Assembly: GCA_040285745.1 (NCBI GenBank)
Contig: JAUFOR010000008.1
Span: 1,488,001-1,552,000, forward strand
Direction: 5' to 3'
Origin: Barthelona sp. PCE
Taxonomy: Eukaryota; Metamonada: BaSk clade
Length of the DNA stretch: 64,000 nt
The translations under genes and the position numbers were made by a program. The stretch's first letter is position 1; every line of letters begins with the position of its first letter. Shown piece after piece: positions 1 to 12,900 of the stretch. Under the pieces are notes generated by a model. The model did no database searches, had not been told where the DNA came from, and saw nothing but the letters and a program-made list of their open reading frames with translations.

Positions 1-254
1 AGGTTCAACGGTGCCTCCCTCTGCTCATCGAGCACATCCTTTAGAATATGCATCCTCTTTGAGTATTTCACCCTGAAATCGTCAAGTTCGCTGAAATATG
101 CAGCAGTTGCAGGGCCCCTGTCCATTTCTTGTTCACATATATCAATCAACTGTAAAACTTGCGAATATTTTCCAATAGCACTCGGTATAATGCCCCCAAT
201 GTCGTTCTCCACGGCCTCCGTGGCTATCTTTCTGATGATTGGCAGGTAATCCAT
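1..254 (-). CDS. MIT-domain protein, 5' part (runs off left edge)
   Basis: Reading the minus strand from the ATG at 254 gives 84 open codons to the window edge. The protein (starts MDYLPIIRKIATEAVENDIG) has the pattern of a MIT domain: an A-x-x-A helix, an AIxxY segment (AIGKYSQVLQLI), and a third helix with Y-x-x-R-x-x-x-LK (YSKRMHILKDVL). MIT domains bind ESCRT-III tails and occur at the N-terminus of VPS4, spastin, some kinases and calpains, so this may be the start of a VPS4-like AAA ATPase, but the catalytic part lies outside the window. It is divergent from the chorein gene with about 58 bases between the two starts. The domain call is by eye; the full identity is unknown. Confidence 0.55.
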   Translation of the reverse strand, partial: MDYLPIIRKIATEAVENDIGGIIPSAIGKYSQVLQLIDICEQEMDRGPATAAYFSELDDFRVKYSKRMHILKDVLDEQREAPLN

Positions 255-312
255 GCCTAAGAGATGGGATAGAAACTGGTTTTTAATTATTTTTCCCCAA
301 TCCAGTCTATGA

Positions 313-3300
313 ATGTTGCATAGTTTGTATATTAAGCTTTTAAATAAGTTCTTAGGGCCGTATTTAAGCGAAGATCTCACCAAAGATCAAGTAGATGTTG
401 CTCTGGGTAGTGGGTATGTTTCGGCTTCGAATATGGACATAAACGTTGATGCCCTAAACAACCTGGGCCTTCCGCTCCTATTCAACAAGGTATCTATCCG
501 TAACCTCACAACCCAGCTTTCTCTACGTAATTTCTGGAAAAGTGGACCTAATATCGTCTTAGATGGTGTAGATATTGACGTAGATTTACTAGATCCTGCC
601 AATAACAAGGAGGAAACAAACAAAGAAGCTTCAGAAGAAGAAATTATCGAGGAGGCAGAGAAAAAAGCTGGCTTCTTTGTTAGAATGCTCGAGGGATTCA
701 TATACCGCCTAAAACTAAACGTATCCAACATCGCTGTCCGTGTTAATACGCGCTTTGGCCCTGTAACATTAAACCTTCAGAGTTTCAGAATCGACGACAA
801 AACAACTGAGTTTGTTGAGAAAGATATTATACTGTCAGGACTTCAGTTACGCCATGAGGCAGGGCTCGACTTTGAATTCGGGTTTAGTGCCAAAGTACAC
901 TACTTTATGGGAGAGGATGATGTTCTGCGACTTGTATGCGAGACTGAAATTGATACAGTTTCTTTAAATATTCAACATGAATTTTTCGCTGTTTTTGAAC
1001 GCATAAAGGGCGTTTTTCTCCCAGACACACGCTTGGGTGACATTGATGAAAGTCTGTTAACATCTGTTATCAACCGCATAGATACCTCGCTCGACACAGA
1101 CTTGTCATCGTTGGAAGAGTCAGTGCATGAGATCAATGCACAGATGCCGCACCGCCTGGCCACTGAGCAGATCGCCATCGTGCTATCAATGAAGCGCATG
1201 AATGTGACAGTGTGCGATGTATGTGTCTCGATAGACAATGCAATGATGGGAGTCTTTACAGGTGAGAGAAACATGTTTGAGTGTGAGCGGATAACGCTTC
1301 CGTTCGTGGAAGTTACCAATGTAGAAATCATGCAGGCAGATAAGATAGCTGTTGAAGTCGGTGATGTATCCATCAGTGTATCTCAACCTGAAGTATACGC
1401 TGTACTCAAGGCACTTGCCCCGTTAGAGCACCTGTACACAATTGATATTGTGGAGCGCGCTCTCACTCGAACGAATACTGACAGCCAGTCATCTGAGTTT
1501 GAAAAATCATCACTGAACGTTGATGTCGCAATTAAAAAGCTCACTATCGAGGCCACCAATGCAGTGGCGAGCCTAAAAATTACAACAGATGTTTTACTGA
1601 AGGACAATAAGATTATTTGTGAAACAGTCTACGGGTTTCTACGCTCAACAGTTTCAACAACTGCACGTATTCTGACTGTGGAGGGGGTTTCCGTTGATCT
1701 AACACAGCGGGCGGTTGCTGTGAGATCAATCGATGTCTCACTGTCAATGCAAGATTTGGGCGGTGTTATTGGTCTGGCAACCCACTTCTTGTACGTTGAC
1801 TTCTGTCCAGTTCATGTGGCCAACGTTGTAAGTTTAGTCACAAAGATATCTCCCCCGACTACACCGACTAAAAGCAACGTTTGTGCTGAAAGCGATGAAG
1901 GTTTTTTTATTGCAACTGGAAGTGTCAAGTGTGAGCTCGTGCTACCACGGTGCAAGGTCGGTGCTGACCTCGATGGTATTACTTTTAGGCAAAAAAAATT
2001 GAATATTGATCACTACCACATTTACCTCGCAGACACAGCTCTCAATCTTGGTGAAATGAGTATAGCATTCCCCAACGTGGCTATAGAGTGCACTGACATG
2101 CCGCATGCCGTAAATGTAACGCTCAGCGACGTTATCAGCGTCAAAATAGCACCAATCTTTGTTCGTGTTCCGTACCTCTATCTCAGCACATATATGCCGG
2201 ACTTTTCATTCAAGGTCCCCGAGTTCGAGCCCCTGTACGTGCCCGATTCGACAACATCTGTCTTTTTATCACTAACTGAGTCAGTCATTTCTCTACAGGG
2301 AGGAAGCAGCATTTTGTTCACACTAAGATCGTTTGAGCTAAATCTTGTACTTAACCCACCGGACGACGGTGTAGCTATGCTCATTGGCGTTATTTTGCCT
2401 AACCTCGCAGTTCATATCAAACCGTTAGGCAAAAATTTGAAACCCTCAGTACATCAGTCCGCGTATGATCACGCACTTGCTCTGGGCTACAGATCGTTTG
2501 CAAACGTGTCAGGCGTCAATGTAATGACTCATATGATGGATGACGGACGCATTGGGGTTTTCACACACGCCCCCAAGCACAATGCCCTAACAGTCTTTGC
2601 AAACGTGTACCCGGATGTCGTTGCACTGCTTGCCGCTTTTGCTGTCCACCGTGAAGACGAGAATAGTGTGGCTCTCGTTGAACAAGACTCTTTCTGTCTT
2701 GCTAATGAAACGGTAATTGACGAGGAACATTTTTACCCCCGATCTCTCGCACCTAGGAGCCAGCCACGCGTCTTCCAGAACAAGGAAACGCAGTTGGAGG
2801 ATGGTATTCTGTTCTCACCCATTGTGATCAACGCTGATCACTTCAATCCAATGCAGGCCCCGACATTGCCCGACAACGCAGTTCTTACCACGTCATTTGA
2901 TGCCGGGTACTTGTCTGTGGTCCTCCATGGTTCAAATTTATTTGGGGAAGATCAATCAAGCGACTCTGTGAGTATTAACATCGCAAACACATCCTTCCAG
3001 GTTCATATATCGGAAGATTCCGATGAGACAACGTTTTTGCTGACTATTGACGATGTAACGCTGTTGGACGGCGTTGGAGACTCGCTGTTCTCGCATGTTC
3101 TGAAGAAATTAGAGACGGGAAAAGACGCTGTACATGCAAAATACCGCCTCTTGAAGGAGGACGCCCAACGGCTATATGTGTCATTGGGTGGCTTTGAAGC
3201 ATGTATCAGTGGTGCGACCATTGGCTTTGTTTCAGGTGCTGTGCTGACAATCATGAGTGAAATTTCCTTGCTCGCTCCCGCCACTTCTTCTACTCCGGAT

Positions 3301-3927
3301 AAAGAGGTGCAGGAAGAGGAGGAGGTCGTTGCAGTTGACGAATCGTTCGTCCAGGCATGCACAGTCGCCCCCTTCAAGCTGAAACTGTCTCTATACCCTG
3401 AGGGTGCTGGCGCCACACTCAAACGATTCGGTCTGGGAAGTATACGCCCTCTTACCATACTGAGCATTACTGACGCGACGCTTGCGTTCCCGGAGTTCCG
3501 CGTTGAGGCAGGCCAAACGTGGACATTCACAGCAGCCGCGCTTCAGGATTTCTTTGTCAGGCAGGTAGCTAGACAATCACCAAGACTTGTGACTGCGCTC
3601 CCATTCCTGCGCTCCTTTGTAGGTCTGTCCGGTGCACTGCTTGGAGTATTTGTTCGTCCTTTTATTAGCGATAATTCATTTTTCGTAGAAATGTACTGTG
3701 CCTTCAATGATCTCTGGAAAACTGCGATTTCTGAGTCCTTGGGGTTGGGTGGGTCCGTGTTGCACTCCGCAAACGTTTTGTTTGACGTCATGGGAGACTT
3801 TATAGGATCAAAATCGAGATCATCAATAAGACGAGTTATATCACATCCTTTCAGATTCCTCAGCAGCGGAACAGCAAACATGCGCCGCTTTCTTCTCGTT
3901 ATGTCGCACAAATCACATAAAAAATAA
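313..3927 (+). CDS. Chorein-N bridge-like lipid transfer protein (VPS13/ATG2 family)
   Basis: 1204-residue protein with an N-terminal chorein domain (about residues 1-100): amphipathic start MLHSLYIKLLNKFLGPYL with the conserved glycine at position 15, then DQVDVALGSGYV, DALNNLGLPL and an NxxL...W helix-strand pattern. A second conserved block (FFVRMLEGFIYRLKLNVSNI, about 120-140) follows an acidic linker. Family members form long hydrophobic grooves that move bulk phospholipid between organelles at contact sites. At 1204 residues it is much shorter than typical VPS13 (about 3000) and shorter than animal ATG2 (about 1900). No VAB repeats or C-terminal GNPVG block are visible, so it is either an ATG2-like protein or a short lineage-specific RBG protein. 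It ends 14 bases from the stop of the convergent VPS13 gene, an unusual side-by-side placement of two members of one family. Confidence 0.75.
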   Translation: MLHSLYIKLLNKFLGPYLSEDLTKDQVDVALGSGYVSASNMDINVDALNNLGLPLLFNKVSIRNLTTQLSLRNFWKSGPNIVLDGVDIDVDLLDPANNKEETNKEASEEEIIEEAEKKAGFFVRMLEGFIYRLKLNVSNIAVRVNTRFGPVTLNLQSFRIDDKTTEFVEKDIILSGLQLRHEAGLDFEFGFSAKVHYFMGEDDVLRLVCETEIDTVSLNIQHEFFAVFERIKGVFLPDTRLGDIDESLLTSVINRIDTSLDTDLSSLEESVHEINAQMPHRLATEQIAIVLSMKRMNVTVCDVCVSIDNAMMGVFTGERNMFECERITLPFVEVTNVEIMQADKIAVEVGDVSISVSQPEVYAVLKALAPLEHLYTIDIVERALTRTNTDSQSSEFEKSSLNVDVAIKKLTIEATNAVASLKITTDVLLKDNKIICETVYGFLRSTVSTTARILTVEGVSVDLTQRAVAVRSIDVSLSMQDLGGVIGLATHFLYVDFCPVHVANVVSLVTKISPPTTPTKSNVCAESDEGFFIATGSVKCELVLPRCKVGADLDGITFRQKKLNIDHYHIYLADTALNLGEMSIAFPNVAIECTDMPHAVNVTLSDVISVKIAPIFVRVPYLYLSTYMPDFSFKVPEFEPLYVPDSTTSVFLSLTESVISLQGGSSILFTLRSFELNLVLNPPDDGVAMLIGVILPNLAVHIKPLGKNLKPSVHQSAYDHALALGYRSFANVSGVNVMTHMMDDGRIGVFTHAPKHNALTVFANVYPDVVALLAAFAVHREDENSVALVEQDSFCLANETVIDEEHFYPRSLAPRSQPRVFQNKETQLEDGILFSPIVINADHFNPMQAPTLPDNAVLTTSFDAGYLSVVLHGSNLFGEDQSSDSVSINIANTSFQVHISEDSDETTFLLTIDDVTLLDGVGDSLFSHVLKKLETGKDAVHAKYRLLKEDAQRLYVSLGGFEACISGATIGFVSGAVLTIMSEISLLAPATSSTPDKEVQEEEEVVAVDESFVQACTVAPFKLKLSLYPEGAGATLKRFGLGSIRPLTILSITDATLAFPEFRVEAGQTWTFTAAALQDFFVRQVARQSPRLVTALPFLRSFVGLSGALLGVFVRPFISDNSFFVEMYCAFNDLWKTAISESLGLGGSVLHSANVLFDVMGDFIGSKSRSSIRRVISHPFRFLSSGTANMRRFLLVMSHKSHKK

Positions 3928-3941
3928 AAATTTTTTGATCT

Positions 3942-6900
3942 TTACTTTTTGCGGTATTCCCGCACAAGGAGCCTGTTGTAGAATACGAAGCGGTAAAGCG
4001 CGGTATATGCGTACCTGGCCTCGTGTAAAGTCGGAAATTCAATCATTGTTTGTGTATCACCGCGATCTATTACAACCACACAATGATCAATGGTAATACC
4101 ACTAATATCCCACACGCAGAGACGGTCCATGAGCACCATGCGCTGCTCAGTGTTAATCTTGAGCACAAAACATCCCATCAACACGAGACAGGTGGTGTCT
4201 GTCAGACGAATACATGCAACTAGTGGGAGTCCATCAAAGATGCGCTTATTTTCAACCTTCATACGACGAACACTGTGTTGCATGCATGCGAGTCTGTAGT
4301 CCACCGGTGACGTAAAGCTGTCAATTGAGAACACACGAGCAGGCCGAACAACCCCAACAGTATTACTCACAACTGGTTGGTTCTTGAATCCCATGAAGAT
4401 ATTAGATATAGCAAGAGAAATTCCGCCCAAAGGTTTTGTAATAAGCCCCAGTAAACCGTGCCCGATGCCCGCACCCAGACGCTTGTGCCCCTCATCGTGC
4501 TCCATTTGACTCGGCACTTGAACAACCCCAGTAACACCGTAAAAAAATCCGTCTCTAACGGACTTCCATGCCGCTGCGGCACCAGATGCTGAACTGAGCG
4601 GTGGCCGCATGCGCCTGTTGCGCTCCTTTTTGATGATTCGCGAATCCCGACTTCCCTGAACAAGGCCTCTTCCAATGGCACCAAAAAATGAGTGGAATGG
4701 CACACAAACTCCGCGAGCAATCCTTTCCTGGGTTCCCTGTCTCTCTTGTAGTGTTCCTGGAGCTTCACGTATCAAATTCTGAGCGGTTTGATGAAATCTA
4801 GTATTTGATTTCGACTCGTAGTCAATATCAATGGCTCTACGACGACGTTCTGACTTGAACGCGCCTACGGGGTTGCCAAACACCTCCAGAGATCCTACTA
4901 CAGTCCACAGTTGTGCTGCCAATGATACTGAGACGAGTTCCTTAAAATTGCCCAAAAATATGCCCCAATCCTGTACCGACTCTACCACCTCGTACGAGGG
5001 GACGACAAGCGGTGCGCGCTGTACACTGGCGAGGAATACGCTCAGTGCAGATGATACGGAAGATAAAAGAGAGGGTGGTGGAACATCGAAACGCTGAGCT
5101 ACACCAGCGAAATACGCCGCCAGTGCATCTTCCAGGACAAAACGGGACCCAAGAGGGTCCATCTCAAACGTTAGGAAGAGTGTGAAAGCCGAAAGTCCCA
5201 CTTTTTCGAAAAACACCTGAACTTTTTTCTCAGCTTCACTCACGTCACAAACATCCCACACCGCAGCGAACGCATGGTCTGCCTGTAGTACTAGATCGAA
5301 TGGGAGCACGCTTGTGATGTTGTTCATCACGGTCACTATATTGCTTCCGATATTAAGCTGGGAATCCTGCACGTTAACTACCAAGCATTCGAGCCATTCG
5401 GTCACAGGGAGAAAGCGCGTATCTCTCATCATAAAAGCGTGAATATGACAGTGGCTGCGACGGGCACATGCATCAGAGTTGGGGTCGATGAAAGACCAGT
5501 CCGGTTCGTTACAATCGTCAAATGCCGTAGTTGGGTTGACGAATACTGGTGAGAATATGACGGGCCAGGGTGTACCTGGGGTGAGATCGTCGAGTTGAAT
5601 ACGCTCGACGCCAGCTTCCAAAGCGACACGGTTGTCCCTGAGTTCAAAACAACCAAAAACATTGACAACAGAGAACACAAAGACCTCGCTTGGTACCATC
5701 GTGATGACGCATGCCTGGAGAAGAGGTGCACGCATCGCCAAAGTTAATACGTGCTTTCTTCTTGGCCGTGAAGATCGTCGCATATCCCAAAACGACTTAA
5801 CCCCCCGCAGAACCTGCAGTGGCTCTGCTAGCAAACGCTGCTTCTTTTCAACGAAGTCGGTCACCGACACGTACAGATTCTCACCCCTGTGCACTCGTAC
5901 AATCAGCTTAACACCATCATTGAGCTCGAACACCAGATCATTTTTCAGTTCGCTGTAGGACAGTTTGATTGGCGAAACCTCGTATCCGACGGCAGTCAGA
6001 ACAATTATTTCAGGGGTGTCAATGATCCTGTCAAGGCTGTAATACAAGCGATCGCCCTGTTTGATTATGTATGTTGGTGAAGCGTGATAATCTTGACGCA
6101 TACGCAAACATAAACTGCAATTATTCCATATAGAAAAGAGAGGTAAGTTGGTTCGGATGAGGACGCGGATACGCCCGTTAGAATAACTCACATACATTCC
6201 CATGAAACGTGTAGGGTGGGCGCTTATGTGTACCAGCTGCTTGGAAACGAACTTGAGCTCGTGAAATCCGGGTATGCTGAAGTCGAACTCTGCTGTGGGA
6301 CGGTAACCTTCATCAAATGATAATAATGACATTCGTGTGTTTGTGGGTACAACAAGCAGCGGCACCTCCGCACCAGGTTCTACATAGATACAGCTATTGT
6401 AGACGTCGGTGTCCGGGCCACTGAATACAATCATTACGGGTTGTGCTGTTAAGTTACAGAACGAATATCTCTCTGAAACGGTTACAACGCTGAATCCATA
6501 AGTAGGATCCGCACTCACAGACATGGTTACGGAAGCGACAAAAGCGTCACTTTGTTTAATAGCGTGCACCGAGCAAATAGACACATTCAAAACTGATATG
6601 GGATCTGAAAAGTCGCCGACGTGTTTCAAACGAAGCGCTTCCTCCTCATTGTGGATATCTGTTGTCGAAAGTGGGGCAGATTCGAGAAACTCGGTCGTTG
6701 CAAATAATGTGAACGAACTAATTTCAGTCATTGTCTCCCTCACAATCGATCGCGGATCAGCCATTGCGAAAACCAGCTTCAAATCTTTCCCGAGCGTCGA
6801 GCCAGCCACTGCCTCACCTGCTTTGATAAAGAGAGGTGCAACCCTCCCACATCCCTTTAACTGCCGTTTCAACTCCTTTGCAACAATATCGTCACCTATA

Positions 6901-9900
6901 AAGGAGTGTGGTGCTTGAGGGAGCGATGTTCGGGGCACAACATGCTTCTTGGGGAGAGAAATGTGCAACATCAGGGGGAAAGGCAGCATGTTTTCAATGC
7001 TGTAAGACTGTACAAGCGTCACTATATGAGAAGCGTGCACAGCCCTGCGTTCGTCGAACGAAATATCACAATAGCCGCTGTCGATAAACTCTATGTCATC
7101 GTGCGGTGTGTACTCAACATTTACCTGCGTTAGAGGGGCTGTTGGGGACTGAAACAACACTGCAGAGTCGCACTCATCGATGTTCGAAGACCATACACAG
7201 AGAGACGAAGCCTGACGTGGCATATCCGCGATGGAGACACTTGCTAGAACGTCACAAGATGCATCAAAATGGTATATATGAACTGGATCTCCTCCTAAAA
7301 GCATCCTTTCTGAAGGGAGTGGTGATACATCACTTTTTCTACCCTGATAAACAGAAAAAAAAGTTTGAGCTGGAAGCCTTGAGCATACTGAGAGCAGTGG
7401 AGTGATCTCAATTACGGTCTCGGTTATGCCCACGTTGATCTGGATGTTGAGCACACGCATTGCAAATGAGAGATGCGATAAATCAAGCACGTCAATGCTA
7501 CACTGCCCAATTGGAAGCTTTGATCCTGGAGCCTGCACAAACTGCAGTACCGTCGAGTGAATAAACTGGCCCTCTGGCACGTAAACCTCGTCAGCAAGTA
7601 TGTATCTACAGCCGTTGTACTGAATTGGAAAAATGTTGATTATCATTTGACCAGATCCAGCCATGAATCCCACGTTAACGCACTCACCGGCACCGACAGA
7701 GACGACGCTCTTGCGCTCGCCTACCCACTTGACACCTACCCGTAAAGGAAACGCAACGTGGCTTGACACTCTCAGCAACCCACGCACTGCGATGGAAACG
7801 ATGTCAGTCTGGTGAATCTCAACTGCAACGCGGCCTAGAATCTCCCCGCCGTGCAACGGAACCACGTCGGCGTGGTCTTCAGAAAGAGGACGATTAAACA
7901 CTGCTAGTGGGTGCAATTCTTCAACTATATTGAAGTAACTAATGCCGAGGCGTGACAGACGGACGTGTGGTAGAACACCGTCGCAGAAAACAAGCTTCAA
8001 GTAGCAAAACTCGAGATCTACATCGTGTGGAATCGTATCAAGTGCTGAGCCGCCAAAGTGTAACTCGTTCAGGAACAAACACCTATCATCTACTTCACCG
8101 TTCACGTTGCACGTGCGGGATCGGACCTCGTAGTAGACAGAAGAAGATATGCCGTTCGAAAACTCAACAGTGATGTCCCTCGGCACTGTATCCATGAAGA
8201 TGATGCTACTGATGTCCTCCCGTGCTTCTGCAATGCATTTGCCGTGTGCATTGACTAGGGTTGCGCACGAACGCATAAAATAAGCGCTGATGTCGATGAT
8301 GAATGGTGTCTTTAAATGGAAGAGCATTCGTATCTTCCTAATTGCAGAAAACCTCTCCAGCAGCGCGTCTGCACGCTTGATGAAGTCGATGAATGCGCCG
8401 GAGTCCAGGTCTACACGAGCAGAATCCAAAGTAAACATGGACTGCTCCAGCTCCGACGGAAGATCCAACTTTGTAGCTTTGAATATGTCATTGGTACTGA
8501 TAGGGTCGCTGGGCTGGCTGCAGAACGAAAGCGATGCGCCCACTGGCTCCAGGAGCAGCACTGTATCAGAATATGACACGGGAACTACACTAGCTGAAAT
8601 GCTGAGATCTAACGTCAAAAACTGCGCATTGCGGAACTTGATGAGATCGGCCAATGCTCCCATTACCTGCACCGAGAACAAAGTCTGCGCTGTTCCGGAG
8701 GATATTATACCAAAATCTAAAGATATGTCGCCAAACGTTAGCACATATCGGATCTGGTTGGATCTGAGCAGCTCGCTTGCCCGGCGGGCTGCGCCTGGGT
8801 AGTACGACTGGATGATGTCTCCTACCGTGGGTTGCGTGACAACCCTAACAAAATAGGCTTGTGCCAGTCGCAGTCGATCATAACCGGTTTCGTAGAACCT
8901 ATCAACGGCAAGATGTGTAAGCGAAGCGGCCATTTGAACGAGCGACACGCTACAGACGACGCGCCGAAGTGCACCTGCTAACAAAACAGCATCATTGATG
9001 AATATGGATATTTCTGTGTTTGAAACATCAAAGAATGTGTTCCAAATGACATTAGGTGTGTCAGTTAGTGCGTGAAAATCGTCGATGGCCTCCTGTAAGG
9101 AGTGGTCATTGATTTCCGGTGTCTCCGTGAATTCACACTCGCTGAGGGAAGATGCAGTATCATTGTCAATTTCCAGCAGTTCTATATCGCTAACCGATAG
9201 TTCGACAGGGTCAGGAGTGGGTGGTACAAAACCAGAACGGTACTCCGGTGTCATGCGGATATGGACAGACGAAGGACGTACGATATGCCTCTGCTGTGAT
9301 GTGGGAAATGTGATGGCGCCTCTAAAAGCAGACGGTACCGTTATAAATACTGATAACGAGACATCAGCGGAAATTGTGGGTTCTCGTAGGAGAAAAGAGT
9401 GTAGCCTGCCTGAAACGTCACACATGAGACAAAATACTGCACCCTTTCCATCACAATAATCGCCTAATGCCGTGGAAATCGCTACTCCGACGTTGGTGAC
9501 AGAGCACGCAATATCAAGAGCAATTTTTGCATCCACAAGTGCGTTGAGAATTGTTGACGAGGGCTCAATATCGTTAATGGCAGCAGTCAGCGGGTTTGCA
9601 GCCGTGGAGTCGTTCAAAAACAAAAGCGTACCAACCAAATTGATGAGTCGGATAACGGCAGATGAATCAAATAAAAAAAAAAAATCGCTTAGCTTGCTCC
9701 TGACGCGATACGACTGCATGTCCCCATGTTGTCGTGTGCACTTGACTGAAAACATAGGGGTGCCAACTAACAGCTCGCATTTTTCATCGAAAACATCAGT
9801 CACGAATGATATGTCTTCAACACATGCATTGACCTGTGTCATTCCGTGGAAGAACAAAACATCGCCCTGTAACCGGAAAGAAATGGTGCCCATATGAGCA

Positions 9901-12900
9901 TTGTCGTGAAACTCAATCAAGAATTCCCCCTTTTGCCGAATTAAAAACTGTGGACAGCTCTTTAAAGGTGGGTAGAGTGGGTAAAGCGTCTGCTTCGGCG
10001 TTGAAAACGAGAGAAGTCCTCTCTGCAGTGCCTTAAGCGAGATGTATCGGTGCGCTGCGAGAGCTGCCGACAGGTATGCCACGAGACAGTGTGTCACCAC
10101 GAGGTTCATACTGATATCAGCATCAAGCTCGTTGCGGCCACCTCTACCATCCACAGTGGCCAACAGATGACCAGAAACTAAAAGACTTAATTTGAGCAAA
10201 ACTTGATGATTAACAAAGCCCTCCAGCTTCGTTATACTCAATTCAACGCTCTTTTTGGTCGGCTTTCCGCTCATTAGTGCCTTGAGAAGCTGGATTCGAT
10301 AAGTAGCAATAGCTGTACAGCCACATAGTGTAATAAGTTCGTCAACAACCTCAACATAACTCACCGTCATAACAACACTGTTAATCCCATCATATGACAG
10401 AGGCTCTGTGGGGTAATCGACAGCTGAGTATCGCTGCCCCGATATGTAGCCCAAGAATGAGGCAGGAAAAAGTCGACCAGGTAATGCATATAACAACGGA
10501 CATGTTACAACACGCATATTCTGTATTCTTGCAGTCAGTGCTGAATGATGCAACTTCAGATAGAAAGATGCTGTGGTGGAAAAATCATCTTCATTTTCTT
10601 CCAATGAAGATGAGAGCCGTATAATACTTCTTCCGCTTGAGTTCTTCACCGTTAGATCCTGTACTGATGCGCAAAGCATGGAGTTGGGGTCTTGGCAGGA
10701 TTTCTCCACAGAGAGTTGGCTGATCCCAGCGTGCATGGAGGCTGTGTGGCCCATTTCGTCCCAATCGCTGCTCAACTCCTCAGGCAATACCAGCCCAGTA
10801 CTCAAGACCTGTAGGTCAAAACGCAATGAGCCCTCTGATTGCCTTTCGACAATGACTGGTGGAAGGAAAGAAAACCAGCAGGGTGGTAGAGCGTAGAGTA
10901 TGTAATGGCATAACAATGAGTATAGCTTTTCTAAATCGGCCAAGATATCGACGCAGGACATAAACATGCCAACTGTCGTTGTTCTATGTCCGTTTGCAGC
11001 ACCCAGACGAACTCGCAGGACAAATGAAGAGTCAGGTCTATTTTCAAGACACCACTGTGAAAACAGGGGCATATCAGTGTGCGAGATGGTTGTTTCAAAC
11101 TGTTGAAGAGGATCAATGCGCTCTCCGTCGATGATAATACTGTCTCGGTTTGAAACTGTTATCAATGGGGCGGTCCTTTGTTGGTTGATGCACTGAATCT
11201 TTCTCTGTTTATCCCTGTTCTTGAGTATAAACTTCATGTTCGAAACAACGTCACGAAACGAGAACCTGTGACTTACCGCGCCTCTCTGAACAGTGAGAGA
11301 TCGGAAAAAGGTTTCAAAAATGGTGGTGACTGGCTTAAAAACAAGAAACATCGACCAAAACGCAACACGGAGCATGAAGTCCGCGTTTGGTGCGGATAAA
11401 TGATCGAGAGATGGGGCTGAGCAGAGGCAAATGTCCATACGCTGCACGTCGATAGCCAGCCTGAAAAGCTCCAATTTTGATATTCTATCAATGAAACTGA
11501 CTGACAGTTGATCAACAAACGCTGCTATTCCCTTCTTAAGCACTATTTCAGAAGCTGATTCGGGTTCGAAACCTACGATATCAGAAATCGTGCTCAGAAG
11601 AAGGCGGAGCGAGTTTGATGTGCACCTGATATCGACGTGGTGCGATGCAAGGAAAAGAACAGCTTTTGATACTGAATTTGGTGGAAAGAGAACACTAAAA
11701 GTAAACTGAGACGGACACATCAAAACATGAGACGGTTCCTCCAGCCCGACTTCCACCGAGCCGATGTCTCCCTGCAGACCCTCGGGATGCTGCCTGACGA
11801 AAATCGAACCAACCTCTGCTAGAAAAACTCCACCCTTGACTTCGAGTCGAGCATCTATTTGGTTGATTCGAGCAGCCACGGTGAAACGCGGTGACGGGGT
11901 CGGAACGCCCTTGAATGAGGTTGTGTTGCTTAGAGCAAGCAAAGAAGTCTTGAAATCCCATAAAGGATCGAAGGTTGTATCCCCTACGCATTCCGAAATC
12001 ATAGATATGAGAAATGCAACATTCTTGTCTGACACGCGCAACGAAAGGTCTCCGATGCGCACTGATAACGTTGCGTTTCTGTTAACCGAACTGTAAATCA
12101 CATTCAGAAAGTCAGTGCTCTCGACAACATTATTCACAAACAATTTGGGAACGGACGAGACTGCATTGATACTCATGCCGTTGAGCGATGCTTTTGCAGA
12201 CACAAGAGGCACGACAAGAGACAGTGAACCTGTTGATCCCAGTAAAGAAAACGAAACGTTGGTGACCCTAAACGACATGCGAAAAAGAAAATTTTTCACC
12301 ATTTCGGGTACCCTCTCTATGCCGAAACGCCGTAAAAACAACGACGACCCCCACTGCTTAACCGCTATTAATGGTTTTAGAAACAGTTTTCCAATATTAC
12401 CGTACAGAACACGACCATGGGCGCTACTCAGCTCCCCACTTTCCATCTTACGACGCGCAATCATCCTGAAAACAATGAGCTGCTCTACGGGAGTATTCTT
12501 CTCAATGAGTTGTAGCAACCGCCGCCTTGATCCCGTCATCTTGTTATACTCACACCCGGATGCCACAAAGTTGGCGTACAGTACCCCGTACACACGCCTT
12601 ACCTGTGCGTTCTTCGAAAGTGACAAATTCCAAAGGTTCCGTTTCCGAGTGACAATAAGGTGCACCGCGTTAAACGCATACTTCAACCAAGCACGACGGT
12701 CTTCTAAAACTGGCACAGTGGGGCGTAGATGGATGAAACGACGTATCCTAACAATCCTTGACATCTTCTCCCTGAATGCAGAAAAAAAAGTAATCAACTT
12801 TGTTGGACATTCGAAACTCGCCCCAGACGCCTCAAGCTCAATATCAAAAGAGGGGATAGTATCAATATAACCAAAATAAATGCGTACAAAACCTTGCAGC

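Noticed and set aside
12115-12870. Plus-strand 251-codon ORF inside VPS13
   Set aside because: Lies opposite conserved VPS13 coding sequence; an antisense shadow.
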